Assembly (NCBI GenBank): GCA_025642075.2
Contig: JAODUO010000469.1
Coordinates: 172,001-236,000 of the forward strand
Direction of reading: 5' to 3'
Source of the DNA: Ridgeia piscesae
Taxonomy: Eukaryota > Annelida > Polychaeta > Sabellida > Siboglinidae
Length of the DNA stretch: 64,000 nt
Shown here: positions 13,801-28,200 of the stretch, piece by piece
Position numbering within the stretch: position 1 is the stretch's first letter
Layout: every line of letters starts with the position of its first letter
The notes under the pieces: generated by a model
What the model was told of the DNA's origin: nothing
What the model saw: only the letters and a program-made list of their open reading frames with translations
Database searches by the model: none
Translations under genes and position numbers: made by a program

Positions 13801-16800
13801 TGTTAAAAACTGGCAAAAAAACCTGACTCTGGTAATGACAATGTAACTGGTTAAACACAGGAAGGTGTATGAAATATGGATCCATAGGCAGTGATAATAA
13901 ATTTTAGTTACAAATTAACAGTAACAAATTGCTGCTATGCTGTCTGTCTAGTAGTGAGGCCTAACCTTTGTACTAAAAATATATGTCAAGTATTTCTTTA
14001 GTAAAAACAGGCATGTATTGCACAATGACGGCGTGCCTGTCCTTTCATTTGATACTGTGCAGTAATGGGTATCATTAAATGGCCATATTCGAGTTACGGT
14101 CGACTTTTCAATTGACATCACGTCTGTAATGGGCTTTGCGTTACTATTCTTGGCAGAATATTCGTTCTAATGACACACGTAACCACACTCACAAGACCAG
14201 TGGAAGATCTGTGGTGGTTGTGCCAACTTTATTGAGCTACACGGCAGTCGAATCTAGTTTCACCTGGGCTTGTGTTTAGCTTTAGCAGCGAACAGTCCGG
14301 GCTTCTGTTTCTCCCGCCGTTGATTACCAATGAAGCTGTTTCTCGCCAAAACAACAGATTAGTAGGTAGGCTTGCATGTCCATGCGAATATAAAAGACTG
14401 TTTAAACAGGATTCACATCAGTTGTCATTGTCTGATCTGTTGGCGTGCCAAAATATTCAGGAGTTGAAGTGTCCTGTGGATGTTTATGCAGCAATATTAT
14501 CTGGGTTGTTATTCATATTTTAAAATTTATGTTTGTATTTCTGTGTGCTTTGTTTGGTGTTCAGCACAGCAGACATAATAATATTAAGTACAGATATGGC
14601 GCTTTAAAAATAATAATAATGTTTTGATATTGGTTGTTTGGTTTCATTACTAAATTATGTAATTTTTAGTATATAAAGAGATGAAAGATGCTAGAATAAA
14701 TGGTTTAACAATAATTAACCATAAAAATGTGTTGCTCAAATAAAACAATTATTCTATTTTACAAAAATGGAAAACTACTTGGTGGTCATTATTCTTGACC
14801 ACAAGTATACATTTAAAATACTTGTACTCATACTCAGGGGAAGTACTGCATTCTACTTGTACTCACATACTCAGCTTTCAGCAATGTAATCATACTTGTA
14901 CTCATTAACACTATTTCTTAAATAATGACCAGCTCTTTGTGAAAATCACTGTTGGGTCCCCTTGCATGTAAACACAGTTAGTCTGGATGCTGACATAATT
15001 CTTCAGGTGGTGTCAAGACATAGCCAACATTCACTGTTTATGTTTCTCTCTACCAGTTTGTCTAGACATTGTTACATGGCTCATGAAGTATCGTCATCCC
15101 CAGGAATGCCCTCGGTATCTGTGTGTACAGTTATAGGTGCAAGTAGCAGTACTTCATTCATGGAGGTGTTGGAATGGCAGATACATCTACTGGCGTCTGC
15201 ACAGTCTACTCAAGCAAATATGTGCTGAATATATTGTAAGATATGGGCTGAATCTGAGCTCAGGTTGGGAGTTGTGTTTTCTGGTTTGACTGGAACAGTG
15301 ATTAGGAACCATAAACATGTGTAGTGACAGGGCAACACAAGACATTGTTATTGTGTTGTATATTTGTGTGTTATAACGAACAATTTACTGTTCTTGAAAT
15401 TTAAGAGTTTCGGGTGAAATCGTTTGCTATTTGGGGTTTGACTCACTTATGACAACTTAGTGGTTGAATTAAAATGTTATTTCTAACACAATTTTGCAAT
15501 ATAAATACACCAATCAACCCCAGAACATTACTTGGTAAGTACAACATGAATTTTTTATTACTCCAACTCCAGGTCTGGCTACTTTTTATTCAGCAGGTGC
15601 CATTTCAGCTGTCAATAAATTAATTTATAACCACAGCACTCATTTAAAGTCAGTGCACTTATGAACTAAAATCAGATAATAAATATGTTTTACGAAAATA
15701 CGTCAATGTGTGGCGCTAATCATGGCAACTGCTCTTCCATCGTCATGTGAAAGTCACTTGATGTAGTTTTATACACTCAAGTTATCCTTTATCTAGGTCT
15801 AAAGACAAAACAAGCATGTACATTGTAACTTGATGATATTTTACGTTATTCTAATATTTTTAATGTAGCCAATGCTACATTTAAAACAGCGAATAGATGT
15901 CAGTCAGAATTATGAAATAATATGCTGTATCCTGGATAAAAAAATTATATTGAGTGGATCATCTAAACAATAGTTGTTAAACAGCTGTTTTCAAGTAAAT
16001 AAAGTACGATTAACAAACTCAGCTGTTCACATCTCCTCATATTCATTCTGAGCCAGAAGCATTATGTTGCACATAGAAATATATCAGAAGTTTTTTGAAA
16101 CATAACCTTTTCGTTCAGCATTTTTAGACGAAGCAGGTAGTGGTTTTTATCAGTACTTCTTCTGAACTGACTAAATACCTAACTGAAGCTAAACTGTGTT
16201 CCATGTTTTAAAGAGAGCAATATTTCATTTAAATAACATTCGCCAGTGATTTCTTATGCTGGTGTAGAATTTATATTACATAGACATGTAGACATTTACA
16301 AAGCTAGGTTTATGCAAAAGTCTGGCAAATGGTGCGGTAGTGTAAACTAATTCTGTCAGCTCTTTATAAAGCCAGTCATGCAGTGACTCTGAAGAACACT
16401 GTTAACACAGATTTGTTAAAGTAAAGGTCTCCTTTGTATTCAGTGAGTCACAGACATTATACAACAGTCACAGTCAGCAAGAAAGATCAGCTGATTGCTC
16501 TTGTGTGTTTTATAATTGCCACACTTGCTGAGCATGAATAAAGCCATAAAAGGCACAAGCAGCTGAGCACAGAAGATTGTGCACGATGGCCTAGATTGAG
16601 GTTGTGTAAAAAGGTAAGATTTTGTTTAGCGCAGCCTCCAGTCCTTACAACAACTCCGAGACTTTACCCTTCACTCCCTGGCAGACTTATTCCGTCGACC
16701 ACCATCTTGAATCTTCTAGGACACTGTCGTCCATGGTGTCGTATCACTGTTGTCCATGGTGTCATATCACTGAGCTTCATCTGTGAATTTTTTTTGTTAG

Positions 16801-17165
16801 ATGAGCTATGATTTGTTTGCACTCTGTACAAACACTTGCAAGGTAAGACATATATGTTGGATACCCAAATGAACCTGGCTGCCCAGTGGGAGGGATAGTG
16901 CAGAATCCTAGGACCAGATCCTGTGCCTGTGGTATAACACACTCCGTGATAAGATAAACACTGGTGAAAGACCTATAAATAGGTCTACAGTACATTATGT
17001 AAATGTGAAGAGGTGATAGGTGTGCTACTTGTAAGGTGATAAAACATTGTAAGGGCACGGTGACTTCTAGTCAGTCTGGGAGATTGAAAGTGTAGGAACA
17101 TGATAAATGTTCATAATGTCAGATAATGAAGTTTTTTTTGAAATCGTGAAGGTCTAATCATTTAA
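13801..17165. other. No gene recognised
   Basis: AT-rich sequence without a supported exon, RNA gene or large repeat. A short run at about 14805-14910 repeats CTTGTACTCA-like words three or four times. Confidence 0.5.
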
Positions 17166-17200
17166 ATATGTGTATATATTTGTGTTTATATTTATATATA

Positions 17201-17279
<79 letters not shown>

Positions 17280-17293
17280 TAATTTTATATATA

Positions 17294-17345
<52 letters not shown>

Positions 17346-17405
17346 AATACAGTGTGTGTATGTATATATATATATATATATATATGTACAGTATTATGTA
17401 TATGT
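17166..17405. repeat. AT microsatellite
   Basis: Long TA runs broken by short AATATT and TTTATA interruptions. It is low-complexity and has no coding value. Confidence 0.95.
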
Positions 17406-18065
17406 ATTTATTTTATTCTTATTTTATTTTTAATAATTATATGTTATATCGCGTAGCACATAAATAATCTGTGGTGGAATTAACATTTAATAAATATTAA
17501 AATTTATTGTTATTACAATGTAGTTGCTAGAATGAAGATTACAATAGTAAAATAGTGTAAACATAAATGTTATGGATGTGTTCAAATAAAGTGTTAGTTC
17601 TGATAACTAGAAGTTTTCATTTTTATCCTTGACAAACTATGTGTACCCCGGGTAAATCTGGTTAAAATAGGAAATTAATTTTTTTTTATTAATGTCAAGC
17701 ATACCTGACAGCCCGCAAACTTAATATTCTCTGATGGTATATTTTGTATGGTAACATTCTGTAATTAATCAAATAGAAAATATTGACACCTGATAAGTTT
17801 TTTCTCAAAAATAATCGAATCATTCCGTTGTTTTATCTGCTTATGGAAATATAAGTACGGCAATTCGTTGACATCATGAAAATTCGCACAATCGTCATAT
17901 ACTGGTAGTGAGTGACAGCCTCATGTGATGAGATGATACTATATATTCATAGATCACGTTGCTATTTATGTTTCTACGACTGACAGTGACAGAGGAACTT
18001 TGATTTGTTTGTGCTGGAGAAAACATGCTGTTGAATGACTGTCTCGAGGTGTTCTGTCAGCGACC

Positions 18066-18146
18066 ATGACTGATAGATCCGTGTACATGGCTCTCCCTCA
18101 GCAGAAGCCAGTCCAGGTGCCTGGGGCGAGAAAGATTAGTCCTCCG
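18066..18146 (+). CDS. Speculative coding first exon (27 codons)
   Basis: An ATG at 18066 opens 27 codons rich in Pro, Gln and Val (it starts MTDRSVYMALPQQ and ends VPGARKISPP), up to a possible GT donor at 18147 (CCG|GTAAAA, a moderate match). The codons look more coding-like than the surrounding AT-rich sequence. A short upstream ORF and a TATATATTCA stretch near 17940 lie 5' of it. The exon ends in phase 0, so it cannot read into the SH3 exon's ATG frame. It is phase-compatible with the SAM exon at 46060, which would give an SH3-less isoform. It may equally belong to another gene or be chance. I do not recognise the peptide. Confidence 0.3.
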
Positions 18147-20789
18147 GTAAAAACTCCTTGCACAGCGAAAGTCAGCGATTACTGCTTGTTAGTCACCCAG
18201 CGTCACTCTGCATGTTTGCTGGGGTTTATCAGCCGCTAATACTTGTAAATGGCTTGTTTCGGTTATATTTATGAGTCACAGAAATTTGTTTATAATGAAG
18301 TTGTCTTGTCAGACGCGCTGGTTTTATTGTTCTTGTGGTTGTGAGGATATTAGCATTTGTTCATGTTCACAAACAAGATTCTGACTGGCGGCTTTTCCAT
18401 ATGCTTCAAACAGGTTTGCGTGACTAACGAGTACAGAATGTGGTTAGTCTTACCAGTGCAACATAGTTCTACATCATCGTCACCAGGGAAACCAACGTAT
18501 CTTAGGAATTGACACCGACCGCATACGTTTCATTTCTTGCGGTGTCAACTCTATAGTCTATCAGTCACCATTGAGAGATCGGACTTGTTTCTCGCCATTC
18601 ATCTGATCTGATTAGACTGACACGCAAAGTCATAGGTAGTCTTACACTTTTTTCTAGATTAGATATCTATTACTGGAAATTTATTTTTTCTACACTGTAT
18701 CTAGGTCACTTATCATGAATCAGAGGTGAGGATATGAGAAGTGGCCCAAAGTTGTCATTATATAGATACAATAGTAGTTTGTTGATGTTTTCATGAACAT
18801 AGTCCTATATATTTATTAACAGAAACTACCTGGTAATTTGGAAGGTTGGACCACGTGCTCATGACATGCCAGCAGTTGACTAATTCCAGTGTAATAGTTA
18901 ACTAATCGATGTGGGTTGGGTGTGATTAAGCGAGTTCTTGTCCTGGTTCACAAGAAGTTCAAAAAGTTCACTGGAGCACAGACTCAGCACACGGGTCAGT
19001 GCAAACACCTGTGTCGACAAATGCTGCAAACAGTGGCCGACATTTCACGGATCTATTTCTACGGATTCGGGTTAAATTTACATTTTTCTTTCAGGTGTTT
19101 GTTGATAAAGTGATGACACCTTAGAACTTCTCTTGGGCGCTGTTTCTGATGACCTGGTAGAGGTCAGACTCTAAAGGTTGCTGCCAAAGAAGTCTTATAT
19201 AAACGCGTAGTCCGTGGACACCAGAGTGACCAGACATGTCACTTTACCCTCGCTGTTATAAATGAAGACAAATGTGAGTTGCCAGTGTGGTGCCTTCAGT
19301 GTTACTCACAGACATGTGATGAGCGGGGAGAGTGTTGTTATGTCTGCTTCAAGGCCAGGTTATCCTGTCAGTCGTTGTTGAATGTGTGATGCAGAATGAA
19401 TACAAAACACTTTCCAAGTTGGCAGCACCCAAATGTGGAGGCGTTTTCGTCACAGACATCTGTTCAGGTCTCGGAAGTTCCTAATGATGATTCAGAAGCT
19501 GGGATTGGTGCCACTGGTCAAGCCTTTTTGGAAGCTGTTAGTTTAGTAAGGAAAACTAGCTTTCATTTATCCAGTAGAGTGACGTAGCAGATGTGAGGCA
19601 AAGGTTTACTACTACAGTAGTTTGTATTTTTAGAAATTATTTCCACAAGGGTGGTTCAGTACTGGGTTCCCTTAGGCAGGAGACTAGCAAACATGGCGTA
19701 TCAAAAGATATGTAAATAACAGGCTTTATAGACATTGTGTTTTCTTAGATACATTGGCATTTGGTAGATGAGGTTGCGAGGCCAATGTCGCAAGGAAGGA
19801 AGTGAACACAGAACTTGGTGCCTGCAATGAGATTACTGTACTTGTGAATATAAGTGGACCCCATTTCCTCAGTGCAAGTGTCAGTAGTGTCACTGTGTCA
19901 CTGTGTCACTGTGTCAGTTAGTGAAGACCCTGACACTGCCAATAAACCATCTTGCCCTCATTCCAGCACTCTTGTGGTCATTCATATTGCGCTTGACCAT
20001 TCAGCTGTGTAAACGACTACATGTACCTGGCTTGTGGCTATAGATAGCAGTGAAATTAATCGTATGAATGAGTAGGTTTCACATGCAGTAAATGCTATCG
20101 GGTAGATAAACTTAAAAGGTAACCAGTTAAATTGGCGTTCAGATGTACAAGTCAATAAAGGAACATGTTCCAGTGATGCCGTTTACCTTGACCTTAACCT
20201 TACAATTATGGCCGGTCCAGTGGAACCTGAATCTAGTGAGTAGAAGGCGTGTGATACTGTGAATAGACCTCACACTGGGACAGCCCCTTGGTGATCTAGT
20301 TCACTGTCTCGCATGTGTATTTATATATATGTGGAACGATCTAAGGTTCCACGAAACATGTTGTAGAGGAACTGGATACTTCGTGTTGGTTCTCTTCAGT
20401 GTGGGTGCTGTGTCCTGTGACACTCCTCTTACAAAACTCTCAATCTTTCATCCACCCACTAAATTAAAACTGTAAAAGAAAGGACGTCTTGTATTGTCCA
20501 TGTACACACCATACACAAATCTAAATCTGGTGTCAGTGAAAAACGTAAGTCTTTTCTAATGTTATTTCTGACGCAATAAGTTTACAGCATATGTGTTTGC
20601 CCGTCGTAAATCAGCCATTCCTTATTGGCTCTTTGACCGTTTCCAAGTTTGGGCAAGATCTTACCTCAAGATCTTACCTCAAGACCGGTTAGTAGTTGCC
20701 CAAAACTGAGCATTGAGACCGTCTCAAGATTAATTTTCTGTTGTTGCAGTTCTCTATTGATGTATTTTTTTCTCATATGTTTGATATCC

Positions 20790-21240
20790 GGTTTGTCAAG
20801 GCTGGTTAATTTGAAAAATCATAATTGTACAGGTCTGGGTGTCCGCTCCAATCTCTTCAGAGGCGTGACTTCAGTTCGTTTACTGTCCTGGCCTGAACTG
20901 TGTCGTCTGACAGGGAGTTCCACATTTTAACCTCTCTGGTCGAGAAGAAGTGATGTCTGTAGCCAGTGGTCTCTGGGTTTGGAGTTTTTCACTGTGCCCT
21001 CTTGTGGTACCACTGGCTTTTTTGAACATCAGCTTTGGCGGGCACTGTGAACATCTGCAGTCCTGGTTGACTGAGTCTATTCTTTTGATAATTTTGAAAG
21101 TCTGGATTATGTCCGTTCTCTGTCTTCTGTAATTCAAGGTAGGAAGCTGTAATTCTTTAAGTCTGCTGTTGTACGGTAATCCCTTTGTTTCCGGCACAAG
21201 TCGTGTTGCACCAGATTTCAGTGAGAAACTTCTGTTGTCC
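20790..21240 (-). mobile_element. Decayed non-LTR retrotransposon tail, minus strand
   Basis: On the minus strand the translation gives SGATRLVPETKGLPY, RLKELQLPTLNYRRQRTDII, QTFKIIKRID and TTRGHSEKL. After a frame change it gives MWNSLSDDTVQA and NELKSRL. This is the familiar C-terminal tail of CR1-like reverse transcriptases (RLKxLxLPTLxYRRxRGDxIxTFKI...TRGH...WNxLP). It is a second, independent, 5'-truncated and frameshifted LINE copy, in opposite orientation to the one at 13.1 kb. Confidence 0.85.
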
Positions 21241-24200
21241 CCTGTTCAAGCTTGTGATGAAGTAGCAAGTAGTCAGAGGCTACCCCTGGGTTGGTTTGTT
21301 TAGGCTGGCTCACCGCCAACTAGCCTCCTTAAAAACAATTAGGCTCGGACTTCGTTCTGGCCAAATTCTACTAAACTTCTGGTTACGGTAACTGTTTAGA
21401 TGCATTATATGTCTTTGTTTAGATAACTCTCTCATCTGGCGACTTGATTAGCGCCTTTCTCCAATACTTACCGTGCGGACTGTGTGGTTTAGGTGCCATT
21501 TTTGTGGTTTAGCATCTGCACAAACATTTACGGACAATTTTAAATGCTCACTGTGGCACGTTGGCACTGCTATTTTTACCCATTTTCACTCTGATCTATT
21601 GCGGTTTGTACTCTAATTGAAACATGACAGTAGAATTTGAATATGTTTCTTGTTTAGACACTACCAGATGCAGTGCAAAGCATCACAACTATGTTCTATA
21701 GATTTAATAAAATACTTTTTTTTTTAATATAAATAATTTATATAATTTTTTAAAAGTGATTTCATATTCAAAATAACTGGCAGTGCCATTTCTGATGTGT
21801 AAAGAATTCAAAATACTGGTTCAGATTGCCCAGCTAATGTCAGATCAGAAACCACCAAGATGAACTTGGCTTCTGAAGAAACATAAACATTGTCTCATTT
21901 GATACCACTTTTATGGAAATAGTACCATCATAATGATTTGTATTTCTGCATTTTCTGCAGCAAAATATTACTGTAAACATCCTGCCTTGTGGCACAAGTG
22001 TCTTTGTGCTAAGTACATATGAACTTGACTCAACTTATGCACAATTTAGAGTGTTTTGTTTGTTGAGGTGATAAGTACTCTTGAAGTGTCTAGTGGGAAA
22101 ACACAGCAAGTGATAGATGCCTCCATCTGGGATGTGTGTTGTCCTATTTTGTAGGTTATTATCCTATCGTGATAATAACAGATCACTGGCAGTCTCTTCA
22201 TTCACACTTTCTGATTTCACTAACATGTTAATGTTATTGTTGTTTCAGAATAGTAATCAGAGAAAACAATCAAATTAATTAGTCTCTGCAGCGCACAGCA
22301 TTAAATCCTACCAATTGACTAAGGTTGATAAATGCATCAATAAAAAAGGATTATAATATTAAAAACGAGCCCTCTAATCGCACTTTTGTGGGAATAACAA
22401 AATGCATTTAATGGGAACAACATATGGAAAATTAAGGATGAAAAAGGTAATTCCAAGTTTCTGTATCATTGCAAACTAAAAGAAAAGTCATAAATCATTT
22501 GTGTAGCATCAACATAATTTCAGGAAGTAAAGATGATTGTATTGCAGACTGAAAATGTGCTGCCATAATAAAAGGATAAGAAACATGACCTATTATTGTA
22601 TAAGCAATTAAAGAAGACTGTATAACATTTGTGTAGATGTGTTCTTTGATGCACTCTACACCTCTCATATTTACTCTGTTAATGCTGTTAGCCGTAGAAA
22701 GATTCTGCTTTGGAATTGGACCACCTTGAATAGTTGTTGAATGGCTATTCATAATGATTAATCACTTCTTTAGTGGTTACTTTTTGTACCAAATTGCAAT
22801 TTGTATGACTATTGAGTGTGTCAAAGCTGTGTTGCTGTACTGCCAATCTCGACAGTTTTCTGAATGTACATTAACCTAGTTGCAGGATCTTGATTTATTA
22901 CCAACCACTACAAGTGACATTGGTGTAGGTCAGATCTTGTGCACGTAGTGCTTCTTGTCAGTGTTAATGTGACTGTAGGTAGATGTACTTGTATTTAATC
23001 TTGAGGAACTGCTTCTGTCTCTGTTTGGTTGGAGACTACACCTGTGTCACTTCTGTAACCGTGAGTCAGTGAGAGACACTGCAGAGAATAAGGAACACTT
23101 GTGTATGTACAATTGTAGGTGAGTTATAAACCTATAGTCTTTGATGCTGCTCAGAACACTTTATTCTGGACTTCCTGACTTACGTTTACTTATACATACT
23201 CCCTGACAGAACTGTTCAATTGATCACCATCTCTGCTTCAGTGGGACGGATTAACGGAGTTAATCCACAAAGCGTATTCATTAACAGATTTCCACCACTG
23301 AGTATAACCAGGTACTCATTTGTAGAGCTGACTGCTGAATCAATGAAAACTGAAGGAACTTGCTTAAGATTCAAAACGGCAGAACAGAACAGAACAGAAC
23401 AGAACAGAACGTGGGTTCCTAGTTTGAGTGTGGTGGGTGTAAAATCAAGGCTTGATTCTGTGAACTTCCTGCTAATAATTATCACCCATTCTAGGAGGAT
23501 TCTGTGTAGTGGAACAAAGAACCTCATTTTAATGTGAGAAAATTATTGTGGAAGGTGGACAATAGCATTTACCATTTGGTCCGTGCGACACAGGCAATCA
23601 TAAGGACAGTGTCTTGCCATCTTATTATTATCTTTGTATTACATTGGGTCTATAGATATCTGTCAATGCCATGTGGCTGCTAAATTAGCACGTCTAGTAG
23701 TCGTCTACGCAAGTGAACGTTTCCGCGAAATTGGCTTACGTCGTTGGGTAATTAGAGAGCTTCCTGTCACTAACAATCGTCGTCATCTTCTCTTGTTGCC
23801 TTCCGCTTTCTCTTTTTGTTTCTGTCTGTCTGTCTCTCTGGCTGCCTCACTTTCTGTACTTTATGTACTTAGCAAATTTATAGTAGTAATCTCTTATTAA
23901 ATATTGATATTGTTACTACAAACACCAGTTTGGCCAGTGGACATTTATTGAGAGTGAAAATAAAATAACAAGGCTGGATTTTGTCTTTTAGGTTAATTAG
24001 GCGTGACTGACTTGGTAGTGAACAATGGTTGTTGCTGTATGTCACAACACCAGCCATGTACAGTGTGACGTCTCCAGCAAGTCATGGCTGAGCTTTGGAA
24101 ATGTTATTAGGTGTGGGCCAAATTTAGTTAAATTCTCTCTGGAGGGCAAAGCTTTTGATTTGCTAAAATATTAAGTACCAGATACATTATTGTAGATGCT

Positions 24201-25239
24201 GGTAAAGAGTGTTTTGTGCAGCCCAGGAACATATCTTAACAACACATCAATAGCAGTATTTAAACACCGTCCAAAAAGTTTAAGTAAAATAGCGAGGCTG
24301 TCAGTTCTTCTACAAACTGTGTATACCACTGCTTGTAGAGTGCAGAGATCGCAAGTCACAAGACCACTATTCTATGATGTCAGACATGTTTTCTGTCGTT
24401 GGGAATTACAGTATTGCTGAAATCAAGTGGCTTTAATGCTATCAAATTGTGGCAACCATTTCTGCAATGCTGAATTGAAATCATCAGGGCTGCTGAAATC
24501 AGCTCATAAAATACAAGGTTTTTTTCCATAATGAAACTTGTCACCAATACAAATGATTGCAAAGAAAGAAAGAAATGATTGAATCTTTATAGGTTGGAAG
24601 ACAACAGACACCTGATTGTCATCCTTGATACATGTGTTGTGTCGTCTTCATTGCTAGATGATCTGGTGCCCTTAAAATGTAGAAAATTGTTGTTGGTATG
24701 AGTTTTTACACTTCCATGTTACATATCAGCTTTTACTTTCTCTGTGTATTCAGCGCTTTCAGATGTCCAGAAATAAATGTCAAGGCAGAACTTGAAACTT
24801 GGTGTCCATCTCAACTACCAGCCATGGAGACAACTAACGATGGTGTCAGGCATCTCCAAAACACTCCATGGCTTGGTCACAAACATTGCATGACATATCA
24901 AGGACTATCATGAACTATTTTCTCTTGTGTTTGTGCAGTTCAGTGGAAACTGGAAACTGAACCGAAATGTTTTCTGAGCATTGGGGTTTGTGGCACATTC
25001 TGCAGTATGATCCATAGCCAAGGTCTGCACAGTGAACTGTGGTAAAACATTACATTCACTAGATGGCAGCACTTGAACTAGTGTGGGCAGAAGCTAAGGA
25101 TAAAGCAAGGACAATTTAAATATATCCAATCCATGTAAACATAATGATGTGTAATGATTTCATCAGGAATAGGTAAATCTAAACATATACAGTAAATCAT
25201 CTGAAATTGGCTACAACTTGCCAATATCCGATGTATGGT
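21241..25239. other. No gene recognised; short AGAAC repeat
   Basis: Unique AT-rich sequence. AGAAC is repeated six times at 23381-23410, and a CTGT run sits near 23821. The segment at about 24613-24690 is partly re-copied inside the 32-bp array near 26567-26630. No supported exon. Confidence 0.5.
25056..25073 (+). promoter_or_regulatory. CTCF-like motif
   Basis: TTCACTAGATGGCAGCAC closely matches the bilaterian CTCF core (CCASYAGRKGGCAS). It sits about 180 bp before the 32-bp array and 4.5 kb upstream of the SH3 exon. This is a motif match only. Confidence 0.4.
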
Positions 25240-28200
25240 GTCTGCATTATGTGTCTACTCTGTAGGAGAGCCAGTGCATTATGTGTCTACTCTGTAGGAG
25301 AGCCAGTGCATTATGTGTCTACTCAGTAGGAGAGCCAGTGCATTATGTGTCTATCTGTAGGAGAGCCAGTGCATTATGTGTCTACTCAGTAGGAGAGCCA
25401 GTGCATTATGTGTCTACTCAGTAGGAGAGCCAGTGCATTGTGTGTCTACTCAGTAGGAGAGCCAGTGCATTATGTGTCTACTCAGTAGGAGAGCCAGTGC
25501 ATTATGTGTCTACTCAGTAGGAGAGCCAGTGCATTATGTGTCTAAACAGTAGGAGAGCCAGTGCATTATGTGTCTACTCAGTAGGAGAGCCAGTGCATTG
25601 TGTGTCTACTCAGTAGGAGAGCCAGTGCATTATGTGTCAACTCAGTAGGAGAGCCAGTGCATTGTGTCTACTCAGTAGGAGAGCCAGTGCATTGTGTGTC
25701 TACTCAGTAGGAGAGCCAGTGCATTGTGTGTCTACTCGGTAGGAGAGCCAATGCATTGTGTGTCTACTCTGTATGAGAGCCAGTGCATTATGTGTCTACT
25801 CAGTAGGAGAGCCAGTACATTATGTGTCTACTCAGTAGGAGAGCCAGTGCATTACTCTGTAGGAGAGCCAGTGCATTGTGTGTCTACTCTGTAGGAGAGC
25901 CAGTGCATTGTCTACTCAGTAGGAGAGCCAGTGCATTGTGTGTCTACTCAGTAGGAGAGCCAGTGCATTGTGTGTCTACTCAGTAGGAGAGCCAGTGCAT
26001 TACTCTGTAGGAGAGCCAGTGCATTGTGTGTCTACTCTGTAGGAGAGCCAGTGCATTGTGTCTACTCAGTAGGAGAGCCAGTGCATTGTGTGTCTACTCA
26101 GTAGGAGAGCCAGTGCATTGTGTGTCTACTCAGTAGGAGAGCCAGTGCATTGTGTGTCTACTCAGTAGGAGAGCCAGTGCATTGTGTGTCTGCTCAGTAG
26201 GAGAGCCAGTGCATTGTGTCTACTCAGTAGGAGAGCCAGTGCATTGTGTGTCTACTCAGTAGCAGAGCCAGTGCATTGTGTGTCTACTCAGTAGGAGAGC
26301 CAGTGCATTGTGTCTACTCAGTAGGAGAGCCAGTGCATTGTGTGTCTACTCAGTAGCAGAGCCAGTGCATTGTGTGTCTACTCAGTAGGAGAGCCAGTGC
26401 ATTGTGTCTACTCAGTAGGAGAGCCAGTGCATTGTGTGTCTACTCAGTAGGAGAGCCAGTGCATTGTGTGTCTACTCGGTAGGAGAGCCAATGCATTGTG
26501 TGTCTACTCTGTATGAGAGCCAGTGCATTATGTGTCTACTCAGTAGGAGAGCCAAAGCATGATTGTCTCCTTGATACAGTGTTGTGTGTCTATTGTAGAG
26601 AGGCCAAATGTGAATTGTCTACTCTGTAGGAGAGCCAACGCATTGTGTGTCTACTCTGTATGAGAGCCAGTGCATTATGTGTCTACTCAGTAGGAGAGCC
26701 AATGCATTGTGTGTCTACTCTGTATGAGAGCCAGTGCATTGTGTGTCTACTCTGTAGGAGAGCCAACGCATTGTGTGTCTACTCTGTAGGAGAGCCAACG
26801 CATTGTGTGTCTACTCTGTATGAGAGCCAGTGCATTATGTGTCTACTCAGTAGGAGAGCCAATGCAGTGTGTGTCTACTCTGTAGGAGAGCCAACGCATT
26901 GTGTGTCTACTCTGTATGAGAGCCAGTGCATTATGTGTCTACTCAGTAGGAGTGCCAGTGCATTATGTGTCTACTCTGTAGAAGAGCCAGTGTATTGTGT
27001 GTCTACTCTGTAGGAGTGCCAGTGCATTGTGTGTCTACTCTGTAGGAGAGCCAGTGCATTGTGTGTCTACTCTGTAGGAGAGCCAGTGCATTATGTGTCT
27101 ACTCAGTAGGAGAGCCAGTGCATTATGTGTCTACTCAGTAGGAGAGCCAGTGCATTATGTGTCTACTCAGTAGGAGAGCCAGTGCATTGTGTGTCTACTC
27201 AATAGGAGAGCCAGTGCGTTGTGTCTACTCAGTAGGAGAGCCAGTGCATTATGTGTCTACTCAGTAGGAGAGCCAGTGCATTATGTGTCTACTCAGTAGG
27301 AGAGCCAGTGCATTATGTGTCTACTCTGTAGGAGAGCCAGTGCATTATGTGTCTACTCTGTAGAAGAGCCAGTGCATTATGTGTCTACTCTGTAGAAGAG
27401 CCAGTGCATTATGTGTCTACTCAGTAGGAGAGCCAGTGCATTGTGTGTCTACTCAGTAGGAGAGCCAGTGCATTATGTGTCTACTCTGTAGGAGAGCCAG
27501 TGCATTATGTGTCTACTCTGTAGGAGAGCCAGTGCATTATGTGTCTACTCTGTAGGAGAGCCAGTGCATTATGTGTCTACTCAGTAGGAGAGCCAGTGCA
27601 TTATGTGTCTACTCAGTAGGAGAGCCAGTGCATTATGTGTCTACTCTGTAGGAGAGCCAGTGCATTATGTGTCTACTCTGAAGGAGAGCCAGTGCATTGT
27701 GTGTCTACTCAGTAGGAGAGCCAGTGCATTGTGTGCCTACTCTGTAGGAGAGCCAGTGCATTATGTGTCTACTCAGTAGGAGAGCCAGTGCATTGTGTGT
27801 CTACTTAGTAGGAGAGCCAGTGCATTATGTGTCTATTTGCAGGAGAGCCAGTGCATTGTGTGTCTACTCAGTAGGAGAGCCAGTGCATTATGTGTCTACT
27901 CTGTAGGAGAGCCAGTGCATTGTGTGTCTACTCTGTAGGAGAGCCAGTGCATTATGTGTCTATCTGTAGGAGAGCCAGTGCATTATGTGTCTATCTGTAG
28001 GAGAGCCAGTGCATTGTGTGTCTACTCTGTAGGAGAGCCAGTGCATTGTGTGTCTACTCAGTAGGAGAGCCAGTGCATTGTGTCTACTCAGTAGGAGAGC
28101 CAGTGCATTGTGTGTCTACTCTGTAGGAGAGCCAGTGCATTGTGTGTCTACTCAGTAGGAGAGCCAGTGCATTGTGTGTCTACTCAGTAGGAGAGCCAGT

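Noticed and set aside
17170..17433. Open frame of Ile/Tyr repeats
   Set aside because: It is a translation of a TA microsatellite.
25694..27013. Cys-rich repeating open frames
   Set aside because: They are translations of the 32-bp minisatellite, not a zinc-finger protein.
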